From: JBOGUF01 sp050696075
Lineage (GTDB): Bacteria; Chloroflexota; Chloroflexia; Thermomicrobiales; UBA6265
DNA length: 8,512 nt
NCBI GenBank assembly: GCA_050696075.1
Contig: JBOGUF010000198.1
Location: 1 to 8,512, forward strand
Direction of reading: 5' to 3'
Shown piece by piece: positions 7,104-8,512 of the stretch. The notes beneath the pieces are model-generated. The model saw nothing but the letters and a program-made list of their open reading frames with translations, did no database searches and was not told where the DNA came from. Numbering within the stretch: position 1 is the stretch's first letter; every line of letters starts with the position of its first letter. Made by a program: the position numbers and the translations under genes.

Positions 7104-8450
7104 ATGGTCTCCCTGCACAAGCAACCACTTTCGCGACGCACGATGTTTAAAGGGGGCGCGGCCGGCGCGTCGGCCTTTGCCTTCCCCACGTTTTTCTCTT
7201 CATCACGCGCGCGGGCACAGGAAACGCTCTCATTCTGGCAGTTCTACGCCCCTGGCGGCCAGGTCGCGACCCAGGGCTCCTGGTTCGAGGAGATGGTCAA
7301 CGCCTGGAATGAGCAGAACGACGTCAAGGTCGAGCTGAACTACGTTCCGGTTCAGGACTACCTCGGCGGCGCCACACTCCAGACCGCATTTGCCTCCGGC
7401 GAGGGACCGGACATCTTCATCATCAGCCCCGGCGACTTCCTTCGCTACTACAACGGCGGCGTCCTCGCCGACCTCACCCCGTACATGGATCAGGCCGCCA
7501 TCGACGACTTTTACCCCGACGTCCTCGCCTCCCGTATGGTCGATGGCAAGGTCTACGGCCTGCCGATGGAGGTCGAGCCGCTAGCGATGTACTACGACCC
7601 CGCCGCCTGGGAAGACGCCGGCCTCAGCGACGCCGACATCCCTCAAACCTGGGAACAACTTCTCGCCGTGGCCGAGCAACTCACCACCGGCGACCGCTTC
7701 GGCGTCCTCTTCGAGCAATCTCCCGGCTACTACCAGAACTTCACCTGGTACCCCTTCATGTGGATGGGCGGCGCTGAGATCGTGCACGAGGACGGCGTCA
7801 CCAGCGGCCTGCGCGACGAAGGCGCGGTGCAGGCACTCAAATTCTGGCAAGATACGATCAGCGCCGAGGTTGCCCCGCGCGAGTCCCTCGGTACGGGCGG
7901 CGGCGATGCCGCGGCAAACCTGGCAACCGGGTACTGCGCCATGCAACAGACCGGCATCTGGGCCTTGGCCGCGCTCCGCGAGAATGCCCCCGACTTCGAG
8001 TTCGGGCTCTTCAAGCTGCCCACTCCGCCGAACGGCGCCTACTCGACCGACCTCGGCGGTTGGGCCTTCGTCGCCAACGCCCAGGGCAGGAACCCCGAAG
8101 CGGCGGCACAGTTCTGCGTCTGGGCGCTCGGCTCGATGGAGGCGGACTCGGTCCAGCGCGTCGTCGATTGGTGCACGAAGGCCAAGAGCGACATGCCGCC
8201 GCGCCAGTCGGTCCTCGAGAACGAAGAGGCGCAAGCGGCCTACGCGGAAGGGCACATGAATACCTTCGCCGAAGAGATCTTCCTTGGCGGCCGTGCCGAG
8301 CCGCGCGTCACCCCCGAGATCTACAAAGCGATCTCCGACGCTATCCAGGCCACGCAACTCGACGGCGCCGATCCATCCCAAGCCGGCGAAACGGCGGCGC
8401 AGCAGATCGAGTCGTTCCTGGCAACCTACGAGGGTGCGCCTATCTTATGA
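7104..8450 (+). CDS. extracellular sugar-binding protein, family 1 (CUT1, MalE-like), Tat-exported
   Basis: This 448-residue receptor belongs to the family 1 extracellular solute-binding proteins, which capture oligosaccharides or polyol-type ligands for CUT1 ABC importers. The N-terminus has a twin-arginine signal: SRRTMFK at 10-16, a hydrophobic GAAGASAFAFPTFF stretch, and a likely cleavage after ARA at 38. The mature part shows family landmarks: FWQFYAPGG near 44-52, the FEEMVNAWNEQN helix at 61-72, FASGEGPDIFI at 96-106, DGKVYGLPMEVEPLAMYYD at 147-165 and a GGWAFVANAQGRNPEAA hinge segment near 318-334. Many exposed tryptophans and tyrosines fit stacking against sugar rings. There is no lipobox. 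The ATG at 7104 is preceded by AGAGG about ten bases upstream. The gene diverges from the leftward operon and overlaps the next gene by four bases, as at the head of an SBP-permease-permease operon. The ligand is not identifiable from sequence; an oligosaccharide released by the divergent DUF4185 protein is a reasonable guess. Confidence 0.9.
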   Translation: MVSLHKQPLSRRTMFKGGAAGASAFAFPTFFSSSRARAQETLSFWQFYAPGGQVATQGSWFEEMVNAWNEQNDVKVELNYVPVQDYLGGATLQTAFASGEGPDIFIISPGDFLRYYNGGVLADLTPYMDQAAIDDFYPDVLASRMVDGKVYGLPMEVEPLAMYYDPAAWEDAGLSDADIPQTWEQLLAVAEQLTTGDRFGVLFEQSPGYYQNFTWYPFMWMGGAEIVHEDGVTSGLRDEGAVQALKFWQDTISAEVAPRESLGTGGGDAAANLATGYCAMQQTGIWALAALRENAPDFEFGLFKLPTPPNGAYSTDLGGWAFVANAQGRNPEAAAQFCVWALGSMEADSVQRVVDWCTKAKSDMPPRQSVLENEEAQAAYAEGHMNTFAEEIFLGGRAEPRVTPEIYKAISDAIQATQLDGADPSQAGETAAQQIESFLATYEGAPIL

Positions 8451-8512
8451 GCTGGTCCTCCACCAGCACGCCCGTTGAATCGACGGCGAAGCTCGGCCAG
8501 GCCGCCGAGCTT
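8447..8512 (+). CDS. partial CDS, probable CUT1 sugar ABC permease N-terminus
   Basis: An ATG at 8447 overlaps the stop codon of the solute-binding-protein gene in an ATGA arrangement and opens a frame of 22 codons running off the window (MSWSSTSTPVESTAKLGQAA...). A GAGGG stretch lies about 12 bases upstream. Such overlaps mark translational coupling. The first 22 residues are polar and not diagnostic; MalF/UgpA-type permeases often have such a cytoplasmic tail before the first membrane span. Identity as a permease rests on the usual gene order only. Confidence 0.5.
   Translation, partial: MSWSSTSTPVESTAKLGQAAEL

Noticed and set aside
6833..7189. Minus-strand reading frame with repeated MPNAECR-like motif
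   Set aside because: It is the 7-base tandem array read in a coding frame: seven-residue protein repeats follow from the DNA period. The frame also covers both proposed promoters and has no family resemblance.
7581..8381. 266-codon minus-strand frame opposite the solute-binding-protein gene
   Set aside because: It is antisense to a gene with clear family 1 binding-protein features; no recognisable domain or ribosome site.

Overview
This is a high-GC bacterial window that reads as a sugar-catabolism locus. The gene families, the signal peptides ending in Ala-Arg-Ala and the heptamer repeat fit an environmental Chloroflexota of the Thermomicrobia/Sphaerobacter type. That assignment rests on general resemblance only; a high-GC actinobacterium is not excluded.

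Layout: five genes run leftward on the minus strand, probably as one operon. In transcription order they are a secreted DUF4185-like beta-propeller protein (5677-6759), a two-domain RbsA-type sugar ABC ATPase (4095-5633), an RbsC-type permease (3043-4059), an RbsB-type substrate-binding protein (1840-2892) and an L-fucose/D-arabinose isomerase-like enzyme (62-1738). A stem-loop lies in the 150-base gap before the binding-protein gene, and a weak hairpin follows the last gene. Diverging rightward are a Tat-exported, MalE-like binding protein of the CUT1 type (7104-8450) and, overlapping its stop codon, the first 22 codons of another gene (8447 to the window end), most likely its permease.

The 344-base divergent spacer (6760-7103) is the most structured non-coding part. 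It holds back-to-back promoter-like elements, two GAAATCGATT operator-like sites placed symmetrically about one axis just downstream of each -10 region, and a ten-unit perfect 7-bp tandem array in the leader of the rightward gene.

How the genes could work together (inference): DUF4185 proteins include the endo-D-arabinanases of family GH183, and fucose isomerases also convert D-arabinose to D-ribulose. A coherent model is a D-arabinan (or related furanoside) utilisation locus. The secreted protein would cut the polymer, the CUT1 system would import oligosaccharides, the Rbs-like system would import the free sugar, and the isomerase would turn it into a ketose. No regulator, kinase or aldolase lies in the window, so the pathway is incomplete here and its substrate is unproven.
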